From NCBI RefSeq assembly GCF_049065735.1, contig NZ_JBAKHD010000003.1, positions 310,001-374,000 on the forward strand: DNA of 64,000 nucleotides. The letters run 5' to 3'. Both the position numbers and the translations under genes were made by a program. Below, one piece after another: positions 32,414 to 41,459 of this stretch; position 1 is the stretch's first letter; each line of letters opens with the position of its first letter. This DNA is from Paramesorhizobium sp049065735 (GTDB lineage: Bacteria > Pseudomonadota > Alphaproteobacteria > Rhizobiales > Rhizobiaceae). The notes under the pieces were generated by a model. It was not told the origin of the DNA, searched no databases, and saw only the letters and a list, made by a program, of their open reading frames with translations.

Positions 32414-32468
32414 ATGGTTGCATTATAAAACTGTTTTCGCTACAAGCAAAATGGTTTCATTTTAAAAC
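32414..32468. promoter_or_regulatory. Paired operator-like repeats between HxlR and MFS genes
   Basis: ATGGTTGCATTATAAAAC (32414-32431) and ATGGTTTCATTTTAAAAC (32451-32468) match at 16 of 18 bases, spaced 37 bases. The second holds the dyad GGTTT-N7-AAACC. They are in an AT-rich divergent promoter region and are good candidates for two HxlR dimer sites, one per promoter. Confidence 0.65.
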
Positions 32469-32487
32469 CAAATTGCGGGAGTCTATC

Positions 32488-33735
32488 ATGTCCGGTCCAT
32501 ATCACGCGGCGGCAACGCCGGCCGCGAACCCTGTCGCACGTCCATCACTCTCCTCCGCCACGCTGTTGCTCTTCGCCGTGGCGAGCGGCCTCGCGGTCGC
32601 GAATGTCTATTTCGCTCACCCTCTCCTCGATGTCATGGCTGACGATCTCGGCCTCGAGCGCGCCACAGCGGGGCTGATCGTCGCCGCCAGCCAGGTTGGC
32701 TACGCGCTCGGGCTCATTTTCCTGGTGCCGCTTGGCGATCTCTTCGACCGCCGCAGGCTCATCATCGGCCATTTCCTGCTTTCGGGTTTCGCCCTCTCGG
32801 CCATCGGCTTTGCTGGAAATTCCACATTGCTGCTCATGTCCATGGCGGCGATGGGCCTGCTCGCGGTGGTGACGCAGGCGCTGGTCGCCTATGCCGCCAG
32901 CCTCGCCGACCCGGCGCGGCGCGGCCATGTGGTCGGCATCGTCACCAGCGGCATCGTGCTCGGCATATTGCTTGCCCGCGCCGTCGCAGGCGCGCTGACC
33001 GACATTGCCGGCTGGCGAAGCGTCTATTTGAGCTCGGCCATCCTCACGCTCCTGATCGCCTTGCTTCTCTGGCGCAACCTGCCACGCCAGAAGCGGAATC
33101 CCACCGCCCTTTCGTATCCGGCGCTGATCCTGTCGCTCGCGACGCTTTTCCGGCAGGAGCCGGTGCTGCGCATCCGCGCCATCATCGCCATGCTGATTTT
33201 CGCCAACATAACCACGCTTCTCGCCCCGCTGGTGATGCCGCTGAGCGCCCCACCCTTCGAACTGAGCCATGCTGAAATCGGTCTCTTCGGCCTTGCCGGC
33301 GCGGCAGGCGCACTCGCCGCCTCGCGGGCGGGCAGCGTAGCCGACCGCGGCCACGCCCAGCGCATGACGGGCATCGCGCTTCTGCTGATGCTTCTTGCCT
33401 GGGGACCGATCGCCTTGCTGGGACACTCGCTGCTGTGGCTGATCGCCGGGGTGCTGGTGATCGATTTCGGCTTGCAGGCGGTGCATGTCACCAATCAGGC
33501 GATGATCTACCGCGTACGCCCCGACGCGCAAAACCGCCTGACCGCAGCCTATATGGTCTTTTATTCCATCGGCAGCGCCAGCGGCTCGGCCATTTCCACC
33601 TGGGTTTACGCCCATGCGGGCTGGAACGGCGTCTGCCTGCTTGGCGCAGGGATCAGCCTTGCCACACTCTCCTTCTGGGCAGCAACCCTCAGGGCGACGC
33701 CGGAAGCCGCCACGCGCCCTTTATCAAGCCACTAA
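32488..33735 (+). CDS. MFS efflux transporter
   Basis: This 415-residue inner-membrane protein has 12 predicted segments. The MFS loop motif LGDLFDRRRLIIGHFLLSGF is intact and the antiporter-type region with VGIVTSGIVLGILLARAVAG (motif C-like) points to export. The N-terminal ~25 residues are Ala/Pro-rich and soluble. The ATG at 32488 follows GGGAG; a much longer frame begins at 31717 but has no support and would cover the HxlR gene on the other strand. It is divergent from an HxlR regulator and so is the likely regulated pump. The substrate is unknown. Confidence 0.9.
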   Translation: MSGPYHAAATPAANPVARPSLSSATLLLFAVASGLAVANVYFAHPLLDVMADDLGLERATAGLIVAASQVGYALGLIFLVPLGDLFDRRRLIIGHFLLSGFALSAIGFAGNSTLLLMSMAAMGLLAVVTQALVAYAASLADPARRGHVVGIVTSGIVLGILLARAVAGALTDIAGWRSVYLSSAILTLLIALLLWRNLPRQKRNPTALSYPALILSLATLFRQEPVLRIRAIIAMLIFANITTLLAPLVMPLSAPPFELSHAEIGLFGLAGAAGALAASRAGSVADRGHAQRMTGIALLLMLLAWGPIALLGHSLLWLIAGVLVIDFGLQAVHVTNQAMIYRVRPDAQNRLTAAYMVFYSIGSASGSAISTWVYAHAGWNGVCLLGAGISLATLSFWAATLRATPEAATRPLSSH

Positions 33736-35007
33736 TCAGTTCTGGCCGGAAGCGAGCTTCTGGCCAATACCGAAGCGGTTCTCGATATAATCCGCCACCA
33801 TCTTCTGGAATTCCTGCGCGATGCCGGGGCCGCGTAACGTCGTCACCTTCTTGCCATCGACAAACACCGGAGCCGATGGCGTCTCGCCCGTGCCGGGCAG
33901 CGAAATGCCAATATCGGCATGTTTCGATTCGCCGGGTCCATTGACGATGCAGCCCATCACCGCCACCTGCAACGCCTCGACACCGGGATATTTCTCCCGC
34001 CACACCGGCATATTGGCGCGGATATCATTCTGGATCGTCTGCGCCAGTTCCTGAAATACGGTGGAGGTCGTGCGCCCGCAGCCGGGGCAGGCCGCAACGA
34101 TGGGCACGAACTGGCGGAAGCCCATGGTCTGCAAGAGCTCCTGCGCCACCTGCACCTCCCGGGTGCGGTCGCCGCCCGGCTCCGGCGTCAGCGAAATGCG
34201 GATCGTGTCGCCGATGCCCTGCTGCAGGAGAATGCCCATCGCGGCGGACGAAGCGACGATGCCCTTGCTGCCCATGCCGGCCTCGGTCAAGCCCAGATGC
34301 AGCGCATGGTCGGAGCGCTTGGCAAGTTCCGTATAGACCGCGATCAGGTCCTGCACCTGGCTGACCTTGGCCGACAGAATGATCTTCGAGCGCGGCAGGC
34401 CGATTTCCTCCGCCAGTGCCGCCGAGATGAGCGCCGATTGCACGATGGCCTCGCGCATGACTTCCTGCGCCGTCAGCTTCCAGCCTTCGGTCTGGTTGCG
34501 GTCCATCAGCGTGGTCAGGAGTTCCTGATCAAGCGACCCCCAATTGACGCCGATGCGCACCGGCTTGTCATAGCGGATCGCCATCTCCACGATATCGGCG
34601 AACTGCTTGTCCTTCTTGTCCTTGAAGCCGACATTGCCGGGATTGATGCGGTATTTCGCCAGCGCCTCGGCACAGGCCGGATGATCGGCCAAGAGCTTGT
34701 GGCCGATATAGTGGAAATCGCCGACAAGCGGCACATCATGGCCCAGCCGATCCAGCCGCTCGCGGATTTTCGGCACCGCCGCCGCCGCCTCGTCGCGGTC
34801 GACGGTGATGCGCACGATCTCCGAGCCCGCGCGATGCAGCGCGGCCACCTGTGCCACCGTCGCGTCCACATCCGCCGTATCCGTATTGGTCATCGACTGC
34901 ACGACGACAGGTGCGCCGCCGCCGACCATCACGCCGCCGACCATCACGCCAACCGAGGTGCGGCGGGGGAACGGGTGGGAGAAATAGCTTGGAGTTTCAG
35001 GTGCCAT
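33736..35007 (-). CDS. ispG: (E)-4-hydroxy-3-methylbut-2-enyl-diphosphate synthase
   Basis: This 423-residue iron-sulfur enzyme makes HMBPP from methylerythritol cyclodiphosphate in the MEP isoprenoid pathway. Seen: VVVQSMTNTDTADVDATVAQ, DFHYIGHKLL, the RINPGNVGF block, GVNWGSLDQELL, and the 4Fe-4S ligands in CPGCGRTTS and MGCIVNGPGESKHADIG, which also holds the conserved Glu. The protein is of the shorter bacterial two-domain type. The start at 35007 or 35016 cannot be decided. It ends 15 bases from the convergent MFS gene's stop. It is the last gene of a deoR-MFS-ispG string, with 38 bases after the MFS stop. Confidence 0.96.
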   Translation of the reverse strand: MAPETPSYFSHPFPRRTSVGVMVGGVMVGGGAPVVVQSMTNTDTADVDATVAQVAALHRAGSEIVRITVDRDEAAAAVPKIRERLDRLGHDVPLVGDFHYIGHKLLADHPACAEALAKYRINPGNVGFKDKKDKQFADIVEMAIRYDKPVRIGVNWGSLDQELLTTLMDRNQTEGWKLTAQEVMREAIVQSALISAALAEEIGLPRSKIILSAKVSQVQDLIAVYTELAKRSDHALHLGLTEAGMGSKGIVASSAAMGILLQQGIGDTIRISLTPEPGGDRTREVQVAQELLQTMGFRQFVPIVAACPGCGRTTSTVFQELAQTIQNDIRANMPVWREKYPGVEALQVAVMGCIVNGPGESKHADIGISLPGTGETPSAPVFVDGKKVTTLRGPGIAQEFQKMVADYIENRFGIGQKLASGQN

Positions 35008-35045
35008 GGGTCGCATTCATCTATTCGGCATGTCTGAACGCCGTT

Positions 35046-36272
35046 CTATACTCTTTGAGCGTCCTGCGCCACCACCTCATGATGCTCGCCCGCATCCGCA
35101 TAGCGCGCGAGGCGTGAGAACACCAGCACCACCGCCTGCAACAGCGGCAGCGCGGCGAACACCGCCGAAAACCCGGTATGCTCAGCGATGAAGCCGATGG
35201 TGGACGGCGCGAACAGGATGCCCGAATAGCCGAGCGTGGTGGCGATGGAAATACCGACACCCGGCGCCATGCCCGGCAGATTGCCGGCGATGGAGAAGAC
35301 GATGGGCACCATGTTGGAAATGCCGATGCCGCAAAGCGCGAAGCCGATGATAACCATGGTGGGATCGGAGGCAAACGCCGCAAACAGCATTCCCGCCATG
35401 GCGATGAGCGTGCATACCCGCAGCGTCTTCACCGCGCCGAACCGGTCGCGCACCAGATCGCCCGCAAAGCGCATGATCGCCATGGTCAGCGAGAAGGCCG
35501 CGAAGCCGAGGCCAGAGACGGCCGCCGTCGCACCCAGATCCTGCGTCAGGTAAAGCGCGCTCCAGTCGAGCACCGCGCCCTCCGGAACCATGCAGAACAA
35601 CGCCATCGCGCCCACCAGCCAAGGCAGAGGCTTTAGCGGTAGCCTCGCGCGCGCCGGGCCGCTCTCTTCCTTCGCCGGACGATCCATGAGCACGATGGGC
35701 CACGCGATGGCAAGCACGATGGCCGCAATGACCGTCGCCACCATGGCATGGATTGCGGTGCCGGAATGCTCGATGAGGAACCCGCCGAGCCCCGCGCCGA
35801 GAAGACCGCCAAGGCTCCAGAAGGCGTGACAGGACGACATGATGGCGCGGCGCATCTTGCGCTCCACCGCCACGGCATTGGCGTTCATCGCCACGTCCAT
35901 CGCCCCGACGAACCCGCCGAAGAGAAGGATCGCAATGGCGGCGGCCCATACGCTTTGCGTGAATGTGAGCGCCAGCAACGACGGAAGCAGCAGCACCGCC
36001 GTCACCTTGGAAACCATAGCGCTCCCGAACCGCGCGATCTGCATGCCCGCGACGGGCATCATGGCGAGCGAGCCGAGGCCGAAGGCGAAAATCATCAGCC
36101 CGAGCTCAGTCTTGCTAAGCGCGAGCCGCTCAGCGAACTCAGGAATTTTCGGCGCCCAGTTTCCCATCATGAAGCCGTTCATCAGGAAGAGCAGCCATAT
36201 GGCCAGCCTCTCCTTCGGCAGATAGCCCGACCGCGCCGCCTCGCCCGGGGCGGTTTCCACGCGCATTTCCAT
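35046..36272 (-). CDS. MFS transporter (YbjJ-like)
   Basis: This 408-residue inner-membrane protein has 12 likely segments. ERLAIWLLFLMNGFMMGNWA opens the first segment, GSLAMMPVAGMQIARFGSAM contains the MFS loop and the second half starts about residue 205. It resembles the YbjJ group, whose substrates are unclear. The ATG at 36272 follows GGGAGAG; the frame before it has no support. It begins 14 bases after the stop of a DeoR-type regulator gene on the same strand, so the regulator and transporter are co-transcribed and the regulator probably senses a metabolite linked to the transported compound, perhaps a sugar. ispG follows. Confidence 0.9.
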   Translation of the reverse strand: MEMRVETAPGEAARSGYLPKERLAIWLLFLMNGFMMGNWAPKIPEFAERLALSKTELGLMIFAFGLGSLAMMPVAGMQIARFGSAMVSKVTAVLLLPSLLALTFTQSVWAAAIAILLFGGFVGAMDVAMNANAVAVERKMRRAIMSSCHAFWSLGGLLGAGLGGFLIEHSGTAIHAMVATVIAAIVLAIAWPIVLMDRPAKEESGPARARLPLKPLPWLVGAMALFCMVPEGAVLDWSALYLTQDLGATAAVSGLGFAAFSLTMAIMRFAGDLVRDRFGAVKTLRVCTLIAMAGMLFAAFASDPTMVIIGFALCGIGISNMVPIVFSIAGNLPGMAPGVGISIATTLGYSGILFAPSTIGFIAEHTGFSAVFAALPLLQAVVLVFSRLARYADAGEHHEVVAQDAQRV

Positions 36273-36286
36273 GTTTCTCTCCCAAC

Positions 36287-37057
36287 TCAAGCCTTGCCGG
36301 CCTTGATGATATCGACGCCCAGCGCCGCAATTGTTTCGATGATGGCGCCGTCCGCATCCGCTTCGACAATGAGCCGCCCGCATTCGCTCAAATCGATCAC
36401 ATCATGCGGCGCGGCGGTGCCCAGCTTCTCGTTCGTCGCAGTGGTCATCACCGAGCGGCTGCGCCGGGCGATGGTCCGCTTGAATTCGGCATCCTCCAGA
36501 TGGAACGCGGTGATCCCCGCTTCTGCATCGACCCCGCAAGCGCCAAGAAGGCAGAGATCGGGCCGCAGCCGTTCCGCATCAGCCAGCGCCCGGCTCCCCA
36601 GCGCCCCGCCGACGCGCCGGTCGATGGCGCCGCCGATGAGGATGACATCGACGCTTTCCATCAGCACCGAGGCGATGGGCGGCGCATTGGTCACCACCGT
36701 AACGCCGGGCACACCCAAAATTTCCCGCGCAATGGCGAGATTGGCCGAGGATGCGTCGAGGAAGACCAGCATCCCCGGCTCAATGAACTGCATAGCCGCT
36801 TGCGCCAGCGCGCGCTTACGCTCCGGCTGTTCCGCCGCCCGCTCGGTGAAAGGTGCTGTGGGCGGAATGGCGAGCGCCCCGCCATAAACCCGCCGGCAAA
36901 GCCCCGCCGCCGCCATCTCGCGCAAGTCCCGCCGGATCGTGTCTTCCGAAACGGAAAACTCCGTCGCCAGCTCACCCGCCAGCACCTTCCCCGACGCCGC
37001 CAGTTTCTCCGCGATCCGCGCCTGCCGCTCCTGTAACAGAAAATCCGATCCGCTCAT
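36287..37057 (-). CDS. DeoR/GlpR-type transcriptional repressor
   Basis: The product has 256 residues. The N-terminal DeoR winged helix (LQERQARIAEKLAASGKVLA ... FSVSEDTIRRDLREMAAAGL ... RRVYGGAL) is followed by the DeoRC sensor domain. Typical sensor motifs FLDASSANLAIA, VVTNAPPIASVL and LLGACGVDAEAGIT are present, fitting a phosphosugar-type ligand. It heads the deoR-MFS-ispG unit. Its upstream region carries four 10-base repeats of CATGCATGAA within 15-52 bases of the start, which may be its own operator or a variable tract. The regulated sugar is not known. Confidence 0.9.
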   Translation of the reverse strand: MSGSDFLLQERQARIAEKLAASGKVLAGELATEFSVSEDTIRRDLREMAAAGLCRRVYGGALAIPPTAPFTERAAEQPERKRALAQAAMQFIEPGMLVFLDASSANLAIAREILGVPGVTVVTNAPPIASVLMESVDVILIGGAIDRRVGGALGSRALADAERLRPDLCLLGACGVDAEAGITAFHLEDAEFKRTIARRSRSVMTTATNEKLGTAAPHDVIDLSECGRLIVEADADGAIIETIAALGVDIIKAGKA

Positions 37058-37070
37058 GCCAGCCCTTAAT

Positions 37071-37109
37071 CATGCATGAACATGCATGAACATGCATGAA
37101 CATGCATGA
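37071..37109. repeat. 10-bp tandem repeat CATGCATGAA, four copies
   Basis: Four units of CATGCATGA(A) run head to tail, the last ending in C. Each contains the palindrome ATGCAT, so the sites are spaced by about one DNA turn. The tract begins 14 bases upstream of the deoR-type start codon, in its promoter or leader. Confidence 0.9.
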
Positions 37110-37160
37110 CGCATAGCGGCATTGGGCGTGGCTGGCAAGGGCCCATCGAAATAATTCCCG

Positions 37161-37178
37161 ATCACCGCCATCTGTGAT
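37161..37178. promoter_or_regulatory. Inverted repeat upstream of parD
   Basis: ATCAC-N8-GTGAT is centred about 50 bases before the parD ATG. Antitoxins of this kind repress their own promoter through such dyads; binding here is inferred. Confidence 0.45.
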
Positions 37179-37218
37179 AGGGTTCAATCCTGACAGGCTG
37201 TTTCAGATGAGAGGCCCC

Positions 37219-37506
37219 ATGCGCAGCACACAGCAGTTGAAAATCACCCTGCCGGACGACATGGCGCAAATGGTGAAGGACAAGGTATCCTCGGGCGAAT
37301 ATGCCAGCGAGAGCGAGGTTATCCTCGACGGATTGTACGCCTTGCAGGAACAGGAAAGCCCTCACGAGGGCGACCCGGCGTTTGAACACTGGCTGCGGAC
37401 GGAAGGCGTTGCGGCTTATGACGAGATGAAGGCGGACCCATCAAGGGGAGTGACGGCGGAAGAAGTGTTGGCGTCGTTGGAGGCTGCGCGTCAGTCAAGA
37501 GCCTAG
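37219..37506 (+). CDS. ParD-type ribbon-helix-helix antitoxin, no toxin gene beside it
   Basis: The product has 95 residues. The first ~45 residues are a ribbon-helix-helix domain: QQLKITLPDDMAQMVKDKVS then GEYASESEVILDGLYAL, as in ParD/CopG antitoxins. The acidic C-terminal half would wrap a ParE toxin. The ATG at 37219 has GAGAGG 4 bases before. Normally parE overlaps or abuts parD; here the following 67 bases hold no frame and then a family A repeat begins, so no toxin is seen in either direction. It may be an orphan antitoxin acting on a distant toxin, or a remnant. An inverted repeat precedes it. Confidence 0.85.
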   Translation: MRSTQQLKITLPDDMAQMVKDKVSSGEYASESEVILDGLYALQEQESPHEGDPAFEHWLRTEGVAAYDEMKADPSRGVTAEEVLASLEAARQSRA

Positions 37507-37572
37507 TCTAAAAGATTACGTTTGAAGGAATCGCCTGCACGGCATTTTTGCCGTTGTTGTTATGGATAGGGA

Positions 37573-37724
37573 GAGGAATGGATCCCAGTGACAAGCACTG
37601 GGATGACGGATGGGGTGGCTGTTCTCGATAATCTCCGACCGTTCCGCATGCCACGACGGTTGCCAGTTGGGCAAATACCTCTCCACCTCGTCATCCCAGT
37701 GCTTGTCACTGGGATCCATTCCTC
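37573..37724. repeat. Family A palindromic element, copy 3
   Basis: The arms 37573-37608 and 37689-37724 are perfect 36-bp inverted repeats (GAGGAATGGATCCC outward). The reverse complement of its core is clearly related to the core of copy 4 (AGGTGGAGAG..., CGGAGATT, CACCCCATC). It lies between parD and the family C copy; the 116 bases between the two repeats hold nothing. Confidence 0.92.
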
Positions 37725-37840
37725 TACGGTACAGTTACCACCAACGACGAAGATCAAGCTTCGTTGCTTCCGTCTGAAAACAAAATGCTTTAATTGACGG
37801 GAGCATGAAGCGCCCCGCGCGGCGCGGATCGGTTCGCACT

Positions 37841-37989
37841 CTCCTTCCCCCTTGCGGGGAAGGTGCCCGCGTTAGCGGGCGGATGGGGGTGGTGACGACT
37901 GTGCTTTTTTTGACGAACGTGGTGCAAGCGTCGCTACCCCCATCCGTCTGCTCCGCAGACACCTTCCCCGCAAGGGGGAAGGAGGGCGC
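37841..37989. repeat. Family C palindromic element, copy 4
   Basis: CTCCTTCCCCCTTGCGGGG opens and CCCCGCAAGGGGGAAGGAGG closes, with CCCGCGTTAGCGGGCGGATG and CCATCCGTCTGCTCCGCAGA inside forming further stems. It abuts the 3' end of pyc and may terminate it. Confidence 0.88.
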
Positions 37990-37997
37990 GAGCCGCC

Positions 37998-40900
37998 TCA
38001 CCCAAACACCACCAGCAAATCCTTCGCGTCGATCTGGTCGCCCGTGCGCACCAGCACCTCGGCGATCACGCCGTCCTTCTCGGCATGAATGGCCGTTTCC
38101 ATCTTCATAGCCTCGATGGAGACGAGCACGTCGCCGGCCTTCACCGTCTGGCCCGCCGCCACAGCCACGGTCGAGACGATCCCCGGCATCGGCGCGCCGA
38201 TCTGGGCTTCATTGCCGGGTTCGGCCTTGCGTCTGACGCCATTGCCCGCCGCGCCCTTGGCCCGGTTCGGCACCTTCACGCGGCGCGGCTGGCCGTTGAG
38301 TTCGAAGAACACGGTGACCATGCCCTTTTCATCCGTTTCGCCCATCGCCTGGTTGCGGATGACCAGCGTCTTGCCGCGTTCGAGATCGACGAACACCTCC
38401 TCCTCAGGCGCCAGCCCGTAGAAATAGACCGGCGTCGGCAGCACGCTCGTCGGGCCATAGGTTTCCTGAGCCGTCGCGTAATCGGTGAACACCTTGGGAT
38501 ACATGAGATAAGAGGCGAACTCGCGGTCGCTGACCTTGCGCCCGAGCTTTTCCTCGATCTCCTTGCGCTCCTTGTCCAGATCGGCCGGCGCAAGCAGCGA
38601 GCCGGGCCGCACCGTAAACGGCTTCTCGCCCTTCAGCACCTTCTTCTGCAAAGCCTCCGGCCAGCCCGAGGGCGGCTGTCCCAGATCGCCGCGCATCATC
38701 GAAACGACCGAATCCGGAAAAGCGATGTCCTTTTCCGGGTTCTCCACATCGGCAACGGTCAGATCCTGGCTCACCATCATCAGCGCCATGTCGCCCACTA
38801 CCTTGGAGGACGGCGTGACCTTGACGATATCGCCGAACATGCGGTTGACGTCGGCATAGGCCTGCGCCACCTCGTGCCAGCGGGTTTCCAGCCCCAGCGA
38901 CCGCGCCTGCTCCTTCAAATTGGTGAACTGGCCGCCCGGCATTTCATGGAGATAAACCTCCGAGGCCGGCCCCTTCAGATCGCTTTCGAAGGCGGCGTAT
39001 TGGTTGCGCACCGCCTCCCAATAAAAGGAAATCTTGCGGATCCATTCGGGGTCGAGGCCGGGATCGCGGTCCGTGTCGCGCAGCGCCTCGACAATGGAGC
39101 CGAGGCAGGGCTGCGACGTGTTGCCGGAAAGCGCGTCCATCGCCGCATCGACCGCATCGACGCCCGCCTCCACCGCCGCCAGCACCGTCGCGGCGGAAAT
39201 GCCCGATGTGTCATGGGTATGGAAATGGATCGGCAGATCGGTCGCCTCGCGCAATGCCTTAAAAAGCGTCTTCGCCGCCGCCGGTTTCAACAGCCCGGCC
39301 ATATCCTTAATGGCGATGATATGCGCGCCCGCCTTCTCTACTTCCTGAGCAAGCCCGACATAATATTTCAGATCATATTTCGGCCGGGCGGCGTTGAGGA
39401 TATCGCCGGTATAACAGATCGCCGCCTCGCAGAGCTTGTCCTCTTCGAGGATCGCATCCATCGAGACGCGCATATTCTCGACCCAGTTCAGGCTGTCGAA
39501 CACGCGGAACAGGTCGATGCCGCCGCGCGCCGCCTCCCGCACGAAATACTTCACCACATTGTCGGGATAGCTCTTGTAGCCGACGCCGTTCGCCCCGCGC
39601 AGCAGCATCTGTAGCAGGATATTCGGCGCACCCTCGCGGATGAGCGCCAGCCGCTCCCACGGGTCTTCGGTGAGGAAGCGCATGGCCACGTCGAAGGTCG
39701 CCCCGCCCCAGCATTCGAGCGAAAAGAGATCGGGCAGCGCACGGGCATAGGTTCCGGCGATACGCGCGATGTCATAGGTGCGCATGCGCGTGGCGAGCAG
39801 CGACTGGTGCCCGTCGCGCATCGTCGTGTCGGTGATGAGCACCCGCTTCTCATTGCGCATCCATTCGGCGAAGCGCTTCGGCCCCAGCGCATCGAGCCGC
39901 TGCTTCGTGCCCTCTCGCAGCTTGCCATCGGGCACATGCGGCACCTTCGGCCAGGCGGCGTCCGCCGGCGGCCGGGCGCGGCCCTTGGTCTCGGGATGGC
40001 CGTTGACGGTGACATCGGCGAGATAGGTCAAAAGCTTAGTGGCGCGGTCCTGCCGCTTCACCTGCTCGAAGAGTTCGGGCGTGTTGTCGATGAACTTCGT
40101 CGTATATTCATTCGCGCGGAACTGCGGATGGGTGATGATCGCTTCGAGGAAAGTAAGGTTGGTTGCCACGCCGCGAATGCGGAACTCGCGCAGCGCCCGG
40201 TGCATCCGGTCGATGGTCTCATCCGGCGTCGGCGCCCATGCGGTGACCTTCTCCAGCAGCGGATCGTAGAAACGCGTTATCACCGCGCCCGAATAGGCCG
40301 TGCCGCCATCGAGCCTGATACCGAAGCCGGTCGCGCCGCGATAGGCGGTGATGCGGCCATAATCCGGGATGAAATTTTGCTCCGGGTCTTCCGTGGTGAT
40401 GCGGCATTGGAGGGCATGGCCGTTCAAGCGGATGTTCGCCTGATCGGGCACGCCCGATTCCGGCGATCCGATGGCCGCGCCTTCCAGAATGCGGATTTGC
40501 GCCTTGACGATGTCGATACCCGTCACCTGCTCGGTGACGGTATGCTCGACCTGAATGCGCGGATTGACCTCGATGAAATAGAATTTGCCGGTATCGGCAT
40601 CCATCAGGAATTCGACCGTCCCCGCGCCGATATAGTCCGTCGCCTGGGCGATCTTAAGCGCGTAGCCGGCAAGCTCCTTTCGCTGTTCGTCGCTGAGATA
40701 GGGTGCAGGCGCGCGCTCCACGACCTTCTGGTTGCGCCGCTGGATCGAGCAATCGCGCTCGAAGAGATGCACGGCATTCCCGTGCGTATCGCCGAGAATC
40801 TGCACCTCGACATGGCGGGCGCGTTCCACCAGCTTTTCGAGATAGACCTCGTCCTTGCCGAAGGCTGCCTTCGCCTCGCGCTTGGCCTCGGTCACCTCCT

Positions 40901-41459
40901 TGGCGAGATCGTCGGCGGAGCGGATGACACGCATCCCCCTGCCCCCGCCGCCCCAGGAGGCCTTGAGCATCACAGGATAGCCAATCTTCTCGGCCATTGC
41001 CTTGACCGCATCCATATCGTCAGGCAGCGGCTCAGTCGCGGGCACGACGGGAACGCCGATCTCGATGGCGAGATTGCGCGCCGCCACCTTGTTGCCCAGC
41101 CGCCGCATCGTCTCGGGGCTAGGCCCGATGAAGACGACGCCATTTTCGGCGCAAGCCTCCGCAAACTCGGGGCTTTCCGACAACAGACCGTAGCCCGGAT
41201 GGATGGCATCCGCGCCGGAAAGCTTAGCCACCCGGATCACTTCGTCAATCGACAAATAGCTTTCGATCGGCCCGAGATCGCGCGGCAAATGCGGCCCTCG
41301 CCCGACCTGATAGCTTTCATCCGCCTTGAAGCGGTGCAGCGCGAGCTTGTCCTCCTCCGCCCAGATGGCGACCGTTTTCAGCCCCAGCTCATTGGCCGCG
41401 CGAAAGACGCGGATGGCGATTTCGGACCGGTTGGCGACGAGGATCTTCTTGATCGGCAA
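37998..41459 (-). CDS. pyc: Pyruvate carboxylase, TTG start
   Basis: This 1153-residue biotin enzyme makes oxaloacetate from pyruvate, bicarbonate and ATP. Domains in order: biotin carboxylase (about 1-450; KILVANRSEIAIRVFRAANE, ATP loop KASWGGGGRGMRVI), carboxyltransferase (about 525-800; DTTMRDGHQSLLATRMRT, CWGGATFDVAMRFLTEDPW, the carbamylated Lys in IKDMAGLLKP), a linker, and the C-terminal biotinyl domain with SIEAMKMETAIHAEKDG. All are uninterrupted. The start is TTG at 41459: GGGAG lies 8 bases upstream and the protein then begins MPIKKILVANRSE, as in relatives. A repeat of family C follows its stop. It is monocistronic. Confidence 0.95.
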   Translation of the reverse strand: MPIKKILVANRSEIAIRVFRAANELGLKTVAIWAEEDKLALHRFKADESYQVGRGPHLPRDLGPIESYLSIDEVIRVAKLSGADAIHPGYGLLSESPEFAEACAENGVVFIGPSPETMRRLGNKVAARNLAIEIGVPVVPATEPLPDDMDAVKAMAEKIGYPVMLKASWGGGGRGMRVIRSADDLAKEVTEAKREAKAAFGKDEVYLEKLVERARHVEVQILGDTHGNAVHLFERDCSIQRRNQKVVERAPAPYLSDEQRKELAGYALKIAQATDYIGAGTVEFLMDADTGKFYFIEVNPRIQVEHTVTEQVTGIDIVKAQIRILEGAAIGSPESGVPDQANIRLNGHALQCRITTEDPEQNFIPDYGRITAYRGATGFGIRLDGGTAYSGAVITRFYDPLLEKVTAWAPTPDETIDRMHRALREFRIRGVATNLTFLEAIITHPQFRANEYTTKFIDNTPELFEQVKRQDRATKLLTYLADVTVNGHPETKGRARPPADAAWPKVPHVPDGKLREGTKQRLDALGPKRFAEWMRNEKRVLITDTTMRDGHQSLLATRMRTYDIARIAGTYARALPDLFSLECWGGATFDVAMRFLTEDPWERLALIREGAPNILLQMLLRGANGVGYKSYPDNVVKYFVREAARGGIDLFRVFDSLNWVENMRVSMDAILEEDKLCEAAICYTGDILNAARPKYDLKYYVGLAQEVEKAGAHIIAIKDMAGLLKPAAAKTLFKALREATDLPIHFHTHDTSGISAATVLAAVEAGVDAVDAAMDALSGNTSQPCLGSIVEALRDTDRDPGLDPEWIRKISFYWEAVRNQYAAFESDLKGPASEVYLHEMPGGQFTNLKEQARSLGLETRWHEVAQAYADVNRMFGDIVKVTPSSKVVGDMALMMVSQDLTVADVENPEKDIAFPDSVVSMMRGDLGQPPSGWPEALQKKVLKGEKPFTVRPGSLLAPADLDKERKEIEEKLGRKVSDREFASYLMYPKVFTDYATAQETYGPTSVLPTPVYFYGLAPEEEVFVDLERGKTLVIRNQAMGETDEKGMVTVFFELNGQPRRVKVPNRAKGAAGNGVRRKAEPGNEAQIGAPMPGIVSTVAVAAGQTVKAGDVLVSIEAMKMETAIHAEKDGVIAEVLVRTGDQIDAKDLLVVFG

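Noticed and set aside
31717..32487. Long N-terminal extension of the MFS gene
   Set aside because: It would run across the HxlR gene on the other strand and lacks hydrophobic or family sequence; a good ribosome site sits at the internal ATG 32488.
34917..34949. 15-bp tandem repeat inside ispG giving VMVGG twice
   Set aside because: Aligned from memory to other IspG proteins the region has normal length (VGNVPVGG-type segment), so it is not an insertion.
37071..37109. Possible CRISPR-like array
   Set aside because: Units are 10 bases with no spacers; a simple tandem repeat.
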